DNA of 64,000 nt from Streptomyces sp. BK208 (GTDB lineage Bacteria; Actinomycetota; Actinomycetes; Streptomycetales; Streptomycetaceae): assembly GCF_004364245.1 (NCBI RefSeq), contig NZ_SOAV01000001.1, forward strand, positions 558,001 through 622,000, written 5' to 3'. The notes under the pieces were generated by a model, which was not told the origin of the DNA, searched no databases, and saw nothing but the letters and a program-made list of their open reading frames with translations. Shown here one piece after another: positions 25,246 to 34,639 of the stretch. A program made the translations under genes and the position numbers. Numbering within the stretch: position 1 is the first letter of the stretch; the number at the start of each line of letters is the position of its first letter.

Positions 25246-25927
25246 CGCGCCCCCGCATGTGTCGACGCGTGCCGGCCCCAGGATCGGGAGCCGTTCTCGC
25301 GCAGCCACGTTATGCAGACCTGCCGCCCGCGAGCAGCCGGGCATTGCGCCCGGCCGGGCGGTGGTCGGACCTCTGATCAGCGTTAACGACGGCACCCCTC
25401 GGACTCGGTGACACCACTCCCCAGGTCATCCGTTCGACAGGGGGCAACAGTCATGCCGGGCCCGGAAGCCAGCGGCCCTCTTGCAGGACCGCGAAGAAGA
25501 TGACGGGGCCTGGTGACGCTCATGCCGCAACGGACCGATCTCAGATACGAGTCCAGCAATCACATCGAAAGAAGAGCCCGTGGTCCTCCGGTCGCTGATG
25601 ATCGCTGAACGAGACGCGTTCCCCACCAGATGGACATGATCGACGATCAGGAGTCTCGACGTCTCACCGCCTGCCGTGCACGGGCTCGTAAGGTGGTCCT
25701 GCATGACGGGCACGAACCTGGTGCCACTCCCGCCAAGACGCGACCTGGGTGGGGCGCGTTGGGGCGCGCAAGGGGGGCGCAGGTGCCGCGTTGTGCCTCA
25801 CCGAAACGTATTTCTTCACTCCGACGGGGTGTGGGTGAGGGGCAATCCTTGGATAGTGGAACAGGCCGTCTGTTGGCTTCTGGCGCATTGGATGTGATGT
25901 GCCAGATCCCCATCAAAGGAGACCGTC
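25246..25927. other. Non-coding stretch before cassette B
   Basis: About 680 bases in which I find no gene with a ribosome binding site or recognisable product. It may hold remains of the IS110 copy and the promoter of cassette B near 25840-25915. Confidence 0.5.
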
Positions 25928-26089
25928 ATGGTGTTGCTCAACAAGGAAGTGGATCTGGCCCAGGAAGTTTTCGCGGTGATGACGCCTGCGGAATCGTCTG
26001 TCGCGGACACCCCGGCGTATACGCCGATGTCCGCTCTGGGCGTGTTCCCGATCGCGCTGGGACCGGAGCTGCCGAAAGACCCGTCCTGA
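25928..26089 (+). CDS. Cassette B small peptide (53 aa), possible precursor peptide
   Basis: ATG at 25928 follows a very good aaaggag with a 6-base spacer. The peptide reads as an acidic amphipathic start (MVLLNKEVDLAQEVF), AVMTPAES, then a Ser/Thr/Tyr/Pro segment (VADTPAYTPMSALGVFP) and LGPELPKDPS at the end. It has no Cys. AV[LM]xPAE and a Pro-rich tail are shared with the 62-aa peptide of cassette A, which occupies the same place in its gene order. A precursor role is inferred from that synteny. Confidence 0.7.
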   Translation: MVLLNKEVDLAQEVFAVMTPAESSVADTPAYTPMSALGVFPIALGPELPKDPS

Positions 26090-26131
26090 GATGATGCAGG
26101 TATCGCCTGTGTCCGGGAGGCCGAGATCAGC

Positions 26132-26821
26132 GTGACTACGGAGATCGAGAACGCGGTTGACCGGCTTGCGGCAGCTCTGCATGCCCGACTAGCCGATCGG
26201 GAGCGGCGTCCTCTTTCGGAGTCCCTCTCATCCGAGTCACATTCTGATACGGCCCTGGCCGCCGTGCGGGTGCTGGGGTGCGATGTCCTGGCGCCCGCTT
26301 TGGCACGCGGTGAACCACCGTGCGCCACCGAGCGGGCAGTCCTTGCTGAAGCGCTGAATCGCCTGCCTGCCACCTCAGCACAGCCGGTAGAGGTACGCAT
26401 GATATCCATTGCTGTCTCCGGCTTCGCGCTCAACGGTGACTGCGCACCTGCGGCAGCCGAACAGGCCTGTAACGAGTGGTGGTGGCAGGTCGGCGACAGC
26501 GACTGGCGCGAGTTGGCCCGCAGTCTGATGTGGCTGGCACCCATGGCGTGGCCGCACACCAGCGGGTTTGCCATTCGGAAGCTGGCACAGCGCGAGATCG
26601 ATGTCGGCCGTGCCGTGACTCGGGCACTGATGCGCCGGGACTATGCGGCCGCGGCTCGTTTGTGCCGATGGGCAGCCCTGGTAGAAGCCGGCGGCGCCAC
26701 TGTCGGCCTGGACTTGGGGAAGGTACTGGAACGGCTGGAACTTGTGAGCGGCGGTGGCCCGCAGACAGCCCTGCATACAGTGCTCGGCCGCCTCGCGCTG
26801 ACGGCGGGAGGGGCGCGGTGA
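26132..26821 (+). CDS. Cassette B 229-aa protein, homologue of the cassette A 235-aa protein
   Basis: GTG at 26132 lies 42 bases after the peptide stop; GGGAGG is 11-12 bases upstream. It aligns with the cassette A protein over the C-terminal half (DVGRAVTRALMRRDYAAAA...RW...TVGLDLG). The middle is Trp-rich (NEWWWQVGDSDW, SLMWLAPMAWP). Predicted soluble and helical. The stop overlaps the next start as GTGA, as in cassette A. Unknown function. Confidence 0.82.
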   Translation: MTTEIENAVDRLAAALHARLADRERRPLSESLSSESHSDTALAAVRVLGCDVLAPALARGEPPCATERAVLAEALNRLPATSAQPVEVRMISIAVSGFALNGDCAPAAAEQACNEWWWQVGDSDWRELARSLMWLAPMAWPHTSGFAIRKLAQREIDVGRAVTRALMRRDYAAAARLCRWAALVEAGGATVGLDLGKVLERLELVSGGGPQTALHTVLGRLALTAGGAR

Positions 26822-27729
26822 CCTCGCTCGACGAGTCAGTGGTGCTGGCGATGGCTGACAGGGCGGTGACCTGGTTGCATACTCATCTACCCCACGCGTC
26901 GATGCCGCCGGATGTCTCCGCGGACCTGGTAGACAGCATCAACGACTACAAAGCGCTGGGCGAACTGGCCGTGATGGCCAGCGTGATCATCCATGCTCTC
27001 CCGGACGCGATGCATCAGCGTGCAAGGGATGTACTGGACTTCAGCTGGAAGGAGTTGCACGGGGGCGGGCTGTTGTACGAGCGGCAACTACGCCATCCGA
27101 CTCTGACCGACCCGGTCGAGTCCTACGCTCCGTTTGCTTCAGCCGGGTTTCACCACGCGGCCCTGGAAGAGCTTCTGCGACACGTACACGGCTTGGTCGC
27201 TTTCAAGGGAACCGAGTTGTATCCCAACCGCCGTCTGGGGGTGGCCAACGCCCAGCGACTTGCCGGACTTCCGCATCCCGACAACTGGCAGGATCTGGCA
27301 GCTGCTACGTGGCTGGGCCATCTGCCCGAGCCGTGGGCCATCGACTGGGACGATGCCTACTGCGTGACCCATACCGTGTTCCATCTCGCGGACTGGGGTC
27401 GCCGCCCTCTTGAGCTGCCTGCACCGGCCATCGTCTACCTCGAACGATGGCTTCCGGTGTGGCTGGACGCGTGGAGTGAGACTCAGGAGTGGGATTTGGT
27501 CGGGGAACTCCTCATCGTCGACCTGTGCCTGCCACACCCACTCTTCCCTCCCGAATTCTGGCTGTTGATCGCTGACGCTCAGCACGTCTCCGGTTTCGTC
27601 GCGCGCAAGGGTACGGCTGAACCCACACCTCAAGCCGATCCGGCCTCAGAGTTCCGGCGCCACCAGCACACCACCTGCGTCGTTGCCATCGCCGCAGCAC
27701 TCGCGGCATCCCGGCTGCGTGATGTCTGA
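26818..27729 (+). CDS. Cassette B 303-aa helical protein (DUF6895-like)
   Basis: GTG at 26818 overlaps the upstream stop. The product carries all family blocks: YKALGELAV, LDFSWKELHGGGLL, YPNRRLGV, ATWLGHLPEPW, THTVFHLADWG and WLPVWLDAW...WDLVGELLIV. It is the counterpart of the two paralogues in cassette A. The two His and one Asp of the THTVFHLADWG block are conserved in all three. The next gene overlaps its end by 8 bases. Confidence 0.83.
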   Translation: MTSLDESVVLAMADRAVTWLHTHLPHASMPPDVSADLVDSINDYKALGELAVMASVIIHALPDAMHQRARDVLDFSWKELHGGGLLYERQLRHPTLTDPVESYAPFASAGFHHAALEELLRHVHGLVAFKGTELYPNRRLGVANAQRLAGLPHPDNWQDLAAATWLGHLPEPWAIDWDDAYCVTHTVFHLADWGRRPLELPAPAIVYLERWLPVWLDAWSETQEWDLVGELLIVDLCLPHPLFPPEFWLLIADAQHVSGFVARKGTAEPTPQADPASEFRRHQHTTCVVAIAAALAASRLRDV

Positions 27730-28828
27730 GCCCGATCCCGCAGATCTGGCCTCCGCCATACTGCGGGAAAGCGGGCCAAACCACGCGGCTGCTGTCAGTG
27801 TCTCGTGTGCCGCGGGCCGGTTTCATGTGTGTACCGGCTTCACCTCGCTGGCCGCCCGCACGCCGGTCACGTGCCACTCGGCATTCGAGGTGGGCTCCGT
27901 CAGCAAGACCTTCACCGCGCTGCTGCTCGCCGTGCTGATGGAAGAGGGCATTCTGAGCGGCGACGCCCTGCTGGCCGACTACGTGCCTGCGCGCTGTGTG
28001 CCCAAGGCGCCCACTGCGCGCCGGATCACAGCACTCCACCTGGCAACACACACTTCCGGGCTCCCGCACCTTGCTCCGCGGATGTTGCTCAAAGCGGTGC
28101 CTGCCTATGTCACCGACCCCTACCGTCACTACCACGAGGACGACCTCCTCCAAGACCTCGTGCACGCCCGGCCTCGCTTCACCCCGGGGGCAGCCGCCCA
28201 CTACTCCAACTTCGGTTTCGCTCTCCTGGGCCACCTGATCGAACATGCCACCCAGCGCACCTTTGCGGACCTGATTGACGAAAAGATCACCATTCCCATG
28301 GGGCTCACTCAGACCACCGCCCACCGCGACCGAGCCCAGGCCGACGGATACTGGCACAACCTGCGCGTGCCTCCCCTGAATACACCCGCCTTCTTCGGCG
28401 CCGGATCAATCCGTTCAAGCGCCCATGACCTCACTCGCTACCTCCACCAGCACATCAACCCCGCACCAGAACTGCCCGATGCGCTGCGCCGCGCACTGCA
28501 CGCTGTTCTTCATCCGCTCGTCGGCCTTCGAACACCCATGGCTTGGCACCACCGACAAACCGGTAACGGAGACCTGTACCTCCACCCCGGCAGCACTCGA
28601 GGTTTCACCGCATTCATCGGGTTCGGCCCCACTGCACGTACCACATGCGCCGCCGTCGCAAGCCGGGGCTGGACTCGCCGCAACACTCTGATCCAGAACT
28701 CCTACCTCTTGCTCCGCCACTACACGGCGCTTTCTCCACTGCCCCACGTCACCCCGCCGGCAGCCACCGCATCCACCCTCGGCCCTCCGAAATCCGACCC
28801 GCCGACTCCTCAGCAGTCGACGCTGTAA
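27722..28828 (+). CDS. Cytoplasmic serine hydrolase of beta-lactamase fold, last gene of cassette B
   Basis: ATG at 27722 lies inside the end of the preceding gene (8-base overlap). The 368-aa protein has S59-x-x-K62 (VGSVSKTF), Y161-S-N163 (AHYSNFG) and H288-P-G290 (LHPGSTRGF), the full class C beta-lactamase/DD-peptidase/esterase set. Unlike the secreted relative at 20994-22169 it has no signal peptide. Placed after a peptide and two unknown proteins it could cleave, hydrolyse or cyclise a peptide; stand-alone PBP-type cyclases such as SurE are a known precedent for that fold. Confidence 0.85.
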   Translation: MSEPDPADLASAILRESGPNHAAAVSVSCAAGRFHVCTGFTSLAARTPVTCHSAFEVGSVSKTFTALLLAVLMEEGILSGDALLADYVPARCVPKAPTARRITALHLATHTSGLPHLAPRMLLKAVPAYVTDPYRHYHEDDLLQDLVHARPRFTPGAAAHYSNFGFALLGHLIEHATQRTFADLIDEKITIPMGLTQTTAHRDRAQADGYWHNLRVPPLNTPAFFGAGSIRSSAHDLTRYLHQHINPAPELPDALRRALHAVLHPLVGLRTPMAWHHRQTGNGDLYLHPGSTRGFTAFIGFGPTARTTCAAVASRGWTRRNTLIQNSYLLLRHYTALSPLPHVTPPAATASTLGPPKSDPPTPQQSTL

Positions 28829-29218
28829 ACCATCCGGACCAGTCATCTGACGAAGCGGTGTCGAAAGACACTGGCATCACTCGATGGTTCAACCGCTATC
28901 ACGCCCAAGACTGCGAACCGACGCAAGTGAGCCCTCTAAACCTTGCCTGATGCGTCCACCTGGGAACACGCCACTTCCAGGGCAAGACCTCAAAGCCGTC
29001 CGCCGCTCCTGCCTCAACGCCGCCAGCCCCTCAGACGCTTCAGCTTTCACATATTTCGCTTCAACACCAGTCTAAAGTCCCGGCAAAATTTGCCTGGAAA
29101 TCGATCCTGAAGGGACGGCGACTGAAACGAAGTGGCCTTTTTGGTCACCGCTATTTCACTCACGCGCAGGTGCGAGTAGCTTACGCGCAACAGCCCATTT
29201 ACCCCGAAGGGAGAATCC
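28829..29218. other. Intergenic region with likely promoter for the secreted protein at 29219
   Basis: About 390 bases with no supported gene. Close to the next start, ttcact and tagctt (about 29155-29181) are spaced 16 bases apart and could be -35/-10 boxes. The remainder is lower in GC than the chromosome. Confidence 0.4.
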
Positions 29219-29545
29219 ATGATCAGAAGAAGGATCGTCAGCTTCGGCACTGCCGTCATGATCGCGGGAGCTGGCGCGGTGGTGGCCGCATCCCCGGCAA
29301 GTGCGACGCCGCAGGCATCGACGACAACAGCATTCCTCGAGTGCCAGGGATACACGCTCGGTGGTACCGCGACCGCCTTCACCCAGTGCTCCGGAGCCTC
29401 GATAGGTTCATACCTCAACGTCACCGTGCACGTTACGTCACCCGTGAGCACGACATTTCTCTGCACGAGTCTGACTGTTGTGGGAACCAATCCGGCGACG
29501 GGCGTCAACGCGCTCGGAGTGAACTGTGTGCCTATCGGCCCATGA
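29219..29545 (+). CDS. Small secreted protein 1 (108 aa)
   Basis: ATG at 29219 follows gaagggag. A Sec signal (MIRRRIVSFGTAVMIAGAGAV, cleavage after SPASA near residue 29) precedes an ~80-residue Thr/Ser/Val-rich beta-type domain with four Cys (FLECQGY, FTQCSG, FLCTS, VNCVP), probably two disulfides. It is the first of three small secreted proteins on this strand, each separated by transposase debris. Function unknown. Confidence 0.78.
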   Translation: MIRRRIVSFGTAVMIAGAGAVVAASPASATPQASTTTAFLECQGYTLGGTATAFTQCSGASIGSYLNVTVHVTSPVSTTFLCTSLTVVGTNPATGVNALGVNCVPIGP

Positions 29546-29579
29546 GCAAGACAGTCCAGCAACTGCTTACTGCGCATTT

Positions 29580-30290
29580 TCAGCGTTGCCTCTCCAGGGT
29601 GAGAACAGCCTTGGCGACTGACGTCGTGCGGCTGGGGCTGATCCGGGACCTGCGGAAGATTCGCCAGGACTTCAGCAGTGCAATGCTCCGCGCGACAGGT
29701 GCTCGGGACTTGGCCAGGGCCCGGTTGACCGTCTGCTGCGTTGGGGACAGATGCCCGCCGGGCGGCCGTCTGCGCCCGGTTGTGACCCAGGGGCCGGCGC
29801 CCTGGTAGGCGCGGTCGGCAAGGACGGGGACGCCTTGGCGTTCGCAGATCCGGATGATCCGGTGAGTCCGGGCCGCGGTCAGGTCGTGGCCCCGGCCCGG
29901 CAAGGCCGGTGAGATCCACAGCACTTTCCCGGCAGGGTCGGTCACGACCTGCACGTTCACGCCGTGGCGGCGATGCTTGTGCGAGTAGTCGGCCTGGCCG
30001 TCGCCGACCCGGTCGCACTCGGCGAGCGTTCCGTCGAGCAGGACGTACTGCGGCTCGTGTTCGCGCAGGGCCTTGAGCAGGCCGGGCGCCCGGGCGGCCA
30101 GCAGATCGATCACCGCGGCCGTGTAGGCGTGGGCAGTGCCGACTGAGATCCCGAAGCCGGCGGAAATCTGAGCCAAAGTGTCGTGCTTGCGCAGGCACAC
30201 CAGAGCGACGAGCGCGGGTTAGTACGGCGGGAGCCTGCAGCGGCGGTCACCCTCGCGAGTGACGATGTGCTTCCCGCTGGCGGGAAGCGA
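29580..30290 (-). pseudogene. IS5-type (HARBI1-like DDE) transposase with an in-frame stop
   Basis: From 30200 the minus strand encodes a transposase: helix-turn-helix KHDTLAQISAGFGISVGTAHAY, then LLDGTLAECDRV, HGVNVQVVTDPAGKVLWIS, DLTAARTHRIIRI, VLADRAYQGAG and an Arg-rich end. Homology continues upstream (VTREGDRRCRLPPY) but a TAA replaces the expected Asn codon at about 30220, so the gene is probably dead. The catalytic Asp residues (in LLDGT and LADRAYQG) are visible. Confidence 0.75.
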
Positions 30291-30513
30291 TCCGGAGCAG
30301 GGCCGGCAGTTCCTGCTGGACCACGCTGCGGAGCATGGGAACTGTCTGCTCTACACGCCTGATGACTCGCTTTCCCTGACTGATATCGGTGTTCTTCTGC
30401 GCTCGCAGCGGGTCGGGGCAGCGCGCCTGACCCGTCCGCTGTTCGTGAAGGAGGAGTGGTCGGAGTCGGAGTACTTCCGAGACCGCCTTCCGCTGGAGGG
30501 CGCCTCAGGCTGA
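30259..30513 (+). CDS. Unrecognised 84-aa fragment
   Basis: The frame reads like real protein (QFLLDHAAEHGNCLLYTPDD, SLTDIGVLLRSQRVGAARL, FVKEEWSESEYFRDRLP) with sensible codon use, but the start overlaps the transposase remnant and lacks a clear ribosome binding site. It looks like the 3' end of a gene cut by the neighbouring IS. No family recognised. Confidence 0.35.
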   Translation: MTMCFPLAGSDPEQGRQFLLDHAAEHGNCLLYTPDDSLSLTDIGVLLRSQRVGAARLTRPLFVKEEWSESEYFRDRLPLEGASG

Positions 30514-30611
30514 GCGCTCGATCTGGCGAACTGACGCCAGACTCTGTGTGCAAGTCGCGATGAGATGCCGCGGGTCTTGGACTCGACGATCTCGGTCGGC
30601 AAGGTGTCCGG

Positions 30612-31386
30612 GTGTGTGCTGATCTTGTGCCGGACGGCCTGCGGGGATCGGGTGGCCCCGTTGCTGCCGCCCCCTCCCGAACGATGCCACCGGCATCCCG
30701 GGAGGTGCGTGTTCCTGACCGAACAGCACTCGCCGGCGTCCTGTTCGTGCTGCGGACCGGTGTCGCCTGGCGGGACGTCCCGGCGGAGACTGTGAGCTGT
30801 TCCGGCGTGACGGCCTGGCGCCGACTGCGGGACTGGACCGAGGCCGGCGCCAGGCCACGCATGTACGCCGCCCTCCTGACCGAGCTCCGCCGCGCTGACC
30901 TGCTGGACCTGAACGACTGCTCCGCGGACGGATCGCATGTCCGGGCCCTCAAAGGGGGACCACGTCGGCCCCTCACCCGTCGACCGCGCCCGCCCCGGCT
31001 CCCAGCACCACCTGATCGTTGACCGCCACGGAACCTCACTCGCAGTCACGCTCACTGGCGGCAACCGACATGACGTCACCCAGCTCCTGCCCCTGCCCGA
31101 TGCGGTCCCGCCGCAAACCCGGTGCCTGTACGCCGACCGGGGCTACGACTTCGGCAAGGACCGCCTGCTGCGGAAACGAGGCAGCAAACCCGTGATCGCC
31201 CGACGGTCCATCGCCCACGGCTCCGGACTGGGCAAGGTCCGCTGGGTGGTCGAGCGCACGTTCGCCTGGCTGCACCAGTTCACACGGCTCCGCACCCGCT
31301 ACGAACGCCGCGCCGACCCCCAGCAGGGGTTGCTCGAACTGGCCTGCAGCCTCATACGCCTCCGCCGCCTTCGGACGTCATTCTGA
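30612..31386 (+). pseudogene. IS5-family transposase, two frames
   Basis: Frame one (30612-~30960) encodes the N-terminal half (VPDRTALAGVLFVLRTGVAW, SGVTAWRRLRDWTEAG, LLDLNDCSADGSHVRALKGG). Frame two continues GPSPVDRARPGSQHHLIVD, LAVTLTGGNRHDVTQLLPL, YADRGYDFGKD, the VRWVVERTFAWLHQF motif and RLRTSF. The switch is at AAAGGGGGACC (about 30951), equal to a +1 shift. IS427-group elements sometimes frameshift by program, but loss of two bases in an Ala codon explains it equally well. The left terminal repeat is not recognisable. Confidence 0.78.
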
Positions 31387-31699
31387 GACGAACAGTTAGG
31401 CGCTGATTCGCGCTCGGGAGCGGCGCCCTGGGCGCACCCGTTGACGCTGAACGCTCCCCATGCTTCGTGTGCGCTCCCAATCTCGGAATCCATGGTGGTG
31501 AGAGTATGAGTGTCCCTCAAGTGTGCCTGGTGCGTGCGGAGTCCGCGCAGCGAATCTAAAAGGCGCGTGGCGGTTTCGTCCTGTATAATCGACGAAGAGG
31601 TCACCTCTCATGCCGTAACTCTCGATCGCACGATCGTCGCACGCCCACAGCCGACGAACCCACAGGCGAACATCCGGCTGAGCACATTTATCCGTCAGC
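31387..31699. other. Region between IS5 and IS701 remnants
   Basis: About 310 bases. The first 20 contain the likely right end of the IS5-type element (ctgagacgaacag). I see no gene. Confidence 0.45.
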
Positions 31700-32620
31700 A
31701 CTTTTGCGAGTACGCCCACACCAGCGCATCTTCGCCCACCGCAGCAGGTCGGCGACCGGGGTCGAAGCGGGAAGGTTCGATATCCAGTAGCCGGTCGGGT
31801 GTTCTGGCCGTCCGGCCATTCGACCAGGAGCGTCTGTGCGGGCAGAACGCAGTCCCACCGGTTGCGGCCGCCGCCCGCCTCCTGAGCCGCGGCCAGGGAC
31901 TGCTTGCCCGCAGGCCGGACGGTCAGTACCGCGAACCGTGGGGTCATCGCGCCTTTGCTGCCCTGACGCCAGGTCACTACGGTGAACCGGGCCGCGTCGG
32001 TCTCGGCCGCGAGGGCGGAGATGACTCGTGGTGGGGTGCGATAGCGGGGCAGCGTGGGCGGACCGAGCCCACTGTATGCCCGGATGCTGCGGCTCGGCGC
32101 CCTCGAGGTGGGCGACCTCCTTCCCGGTCAGCGCGAGGACGTAGGGCAGTCCTCGTTCCCCGAGGCCGATCCGAAACGGTGTTGACGCCGTAGCCAGCTT
32201 CGGCGACCACGATGGACGCCTTCAGCTGGTGGACGACGTCGTCGGGGACTCCCGCGCGACGGCAGCGGTCCGGTTCGGCCGTCCACTCCCGCGGGAGATA
32301 CAACTGCCAGTTCAGCGGGCATGTGGCGGTGTCGGTGGGGGATGCTGACCGCGATCTGGCAGTTCGCCCGTCCGACCGCGCCGCAGTACTGCCGGGCCAC
32401 CCCGGCCGACGCCCGCCCGCACTTGGGGAACAACACGTCGACCACACCTCGGGCGTGACCGTCTCGGTGAGCCGCTCGGCGATCCGTCGCCTGACCGGCA
32501 GCGGATCCCACGGCGGCTGGTTCACGAACTGCTGCAGGGCGTGCATGTTCCCGTCCGACAGACGCTCGGCCATCGGCTGGACCGACTTCCGCCGGCCGTC
32601 GAGCATCAAGGCCCCGCAGT
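31700..32620 (-). pseudogene. IS701-family transposase remnant with several frameshifts
   Basis: Reading leftwards on the minus strand, pieces of one transposase occur in order but in different frames: LDGRRKSVQPMAERL and NMHALQQFVNQPPWDPLPVR (about 32600-32480), ASAGVARQYCGAVGRANCQ, NWQLYLPREW (about 32300), VVAEAGYGVNTV, then TWRQGSKGAMTPRFAVLTVR, WDCVLPAQTLLVEWPDGQ and LLRWAKMRW (to ~31700). At least three frame changes and an internal deletion show it is inactive. Confidence 0.75.
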
Positions 32621-32933
32621 TAACACCCGCCCCACCGCCGCTGATCCCGCCGCGGCGGTCTCCCGTTCCAGGTCCGGGGGCGGTCGGCTGTGCTATCAGA
32701 TGGACAGCCGACTATGCGTGCGGGGTGTGCACAACGCGCGCCCCGTGCGCGGTAGATGCTCCTGATGACCGGCTCACCCCCGTGGACACCGCGGTACTGC
32801 TGTACCACTCTCAAGAGCGACACAGGACACCGCGCGGATCGACCACGGCGCGCCTCTGCGGAGCTTCTTGTGGATGACCGTTCCGTGTCAGCTGCGCGCT
32901 TGCCCCAGGAAAGGCCGTCCCGAAAGGTGCACC
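32621..32933. other. Upstream region of secreted protein 2
   Basis: About 310 bases with no supported gene. Stops occur in all frames at intervals. It may hold the promoter of the gene at 32934. Confidence 0.4.
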
Positions 32934-33518
32934 ATGAAAATCAGCGCCACGACACACCACAGACCGGCACCGCGCACGATAGTCAGCCCAGTCACGGCAT
33001 TACTGTTCTTGCTCACCGGCCTGCTGTGCACCGCCGGGCCGGCGAGCGCCAAATCGGATGGTCTGCTCGACGCCACCTGTATCCCGCCCAGCAGCTCGAA
33101 CCTGACCTACAGTCCGCCTCTCACCAACGTCCCGCAGGTGAGCACCCCATCGCTGAGCTGGCAACTCGGACCCTGTGTCTCCACCTCAGTCCCCGCGCTC
33201 ACCTCCGGTACAGCCACCGTCACCGGCACACCCCAGCCGCGTACCTGCCTCGAACTCCTCAGCGCAGGGCAAGGGACACGAACGATCCACTGGAACACCG
33301 GCGCGACCAGCACTATGTCGCTGAACCGGACAGTCACCCTGGCCGGTACGGCCCTCGTCGTCACCCACCCCGGCACCGTCACATCCGGCCTCTTCGCGGG
33401 CGACACCGTCGTCATCACCGAAACCGGAGTGGCCACCGACATCCTGCTCTGCACCGCCGGACTGGGCACGGTCAACAGCATCAACAATCTCATCACCATG
33501 GAGGTCACATCCGTGTGA
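32934..33518 (+). CDS. Small secreted protein 2 (194 aa)
   Basis: ATG at 32934 follows gaaaggt. The N-terminal ~45 residues form a long signal peptide (basic start; VSPVTALLFLLTGLLCTAG; cleavage after ASA). The mature part is Thr/Ser/Val-rich with four Cys and contains TIHWNTGATSTMSLN and the PGTVTSGLFAGDTVVITE block. Protein 3 at 33980 has the same blocks (FHWNNGQSSTVTF, GTVTSGLGVGALVTRT), so the two are homologous beta-sandwich-type exported proteins. Function unknown. Confidence 0.78.
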   Translation: MKISATTHHRPAPRTIVSPVTALLFLLTGLLCTAGPASAKSDGLLDATCIPPSSSNLTYSPPLTNVPQVSTPSLSWQLGPCVSTSVPALTSGTATVTGTPQPRTCLELLSAGQGTRTIHWNTGATSTMSLNRTVTLAGTALVVTHPGTVTSGLFAGDTVVITETGVATDILLCTAGLGTVNSINNLITMEVTSV

Positions 33519-33699
33519 CCAGACCCCGCGAGAAGGCGGCCACCCAGCGTGCACGCCACCTTGAGAGTGTCTCTCCGAGTGAGCGCTTTCAGCCTGGGCA
33601 CTGACCGGGTGACTCCAACGAAGGAGAGGTGGGGGCCACAACGCACGCTCTCCCGTGCGCCGTCGAGGTGGGTGTCTGACGTCTCAACCCGCCGCATGC

Positions 33700-33925
33700 C
33701 AGTCGGCGACAACCCAGCGGACTACTCAAGCAGCGCCGGCGCGGCGTGAACGTCCAGTTCATCACCGATCCGGCCGGCGCACTGCTGTGGATCTCACCCG
33801 CCCTTCAGGGCGGCACTCAAGACCTCACCGCAGCCCGTACCCACCGCATTATCCGCCACCTGCGAGCACCACCGTGCCGCCGTTGTCGCCGGCCGTGCCT
33901 ACACAGGCGTCTGTTCCTGGCAGGG
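33700..33925 (+). pseudogene. Fragment of an IS5-type (HARBI1-like) transposase
   Basis: Pieces QRRRGVNVQFITDPAGALL, WISPALQGGTQDLTAARTH and, in another frame, VVAGRAYTGV match the internal part of the transposase at 29580-30290 (HGVNVQVVTDPAGKVLWIS...DLTAARTHRIIR...VLADRAYQG). Both ends and the catalytic C-terminus are missing. It is on the opposite strand to the 29.6-kb copy. Confidence 0.7.
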
Positions 33926-33979
33926 CCGATTCTCAACAGACCAAGAATCGCTGCAAGCTCACTTCCTCGGAGGAAAGTC

Positions 33980-34522
33980 ATGCAGATCCGCACCCAAGTG
34001 GGGGCAGTGGCAGCCACAGTGACACTGGCAGGAGCCACGACCCTGATGGCCGCGCCGGTCGCCCAAGCGGTTCCCACCGACCTCGTGTGCACCGGGAGCC
34101 AGCAGGTCACCTTCGACCCCCCGGTCAAGAACACTCCGCAGACGGTGACCACTCACGCCCAGGACGTGTACAACTGCTCCTCGGTGCTGACGAACATCAG
34201 CTCTGGCGAGATGGACCTGACCACCGTTCGGCCCGACACGTCATGCCTGCTGATCATCACCCCGCCGAGTCCGCAGACGATGACCTTCCATTGGAACAAC
34301 GGGCAGAGCAGCACCGTGACCTTTACCGTGTACACGACCGCCACTGCCGCGAACAACACTTTCGTCAGCATCGGCACCGGCACTGTGACGTCCGGTCTGG
34401 GCGTGGGGGCCCTTGTCACGCGCACGGTGGAGGTCCCCTCGTTGAACGCCGTCGCCTGCGCGAACGAGGGAATCAGCGCGAAGAGCAGCCTCGCCGCCAC
34501 CCTGACGGTGACAGGTCTCTGA
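33980..34522 (+). CDS. Small secreted protein 3 (180 aa)
   Basis: ATG at 33980 has cggaggaaag upstream. Signal peptide MQIRTQVGAVAATVTLAGAT with cleavage near AQAVP (residue ~31). The mature domain has four Cys (LVCTG, VYNCSS, TSCLLI, AVACANE), suggesting two disulfides, and shares the HWNxG...ST and GTVTSGLxxGxxVxxT blocks with secreted protein 2. A transposase fragment lies just upstream, so its promoter may have been replaced. Confidence 0.8.
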   Translation: MQIRTQVGAVAATVTLAGATTLMAAPVAQAVPTDLVCTGSQQVTFDPPVKNTPQTVTTHAQDVYNCSSVLTNISSGEMDLTTVRPDTSCLLIITPPSPQTMTFHWNNGQSSTVTFTVYTTATAANNTFVSIGTGTVTSGLGVGALVTRTVEVPSLNAVACANEGISAKSSLAATLTVTGL

Positions 34523-34639
34523 CGCGTCGGCCCTCGCAGCGGACGGTCTGCGAGGGCCGGGCGTCGCCTGAGTCCGGAGGACCGGTTCGCATCCCCTTCG
34601 CTTCCTCGCCCAAGGGTTGCGTCGGCATCGCCGCGTGAT

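Noticed and set aside
25630..26094. A 154-codon plus-strand frame across the cassette B leader
   Set aside because: It overlaps the 53-aa peptide gene, which has a far better ribosome binding site and conserved features.
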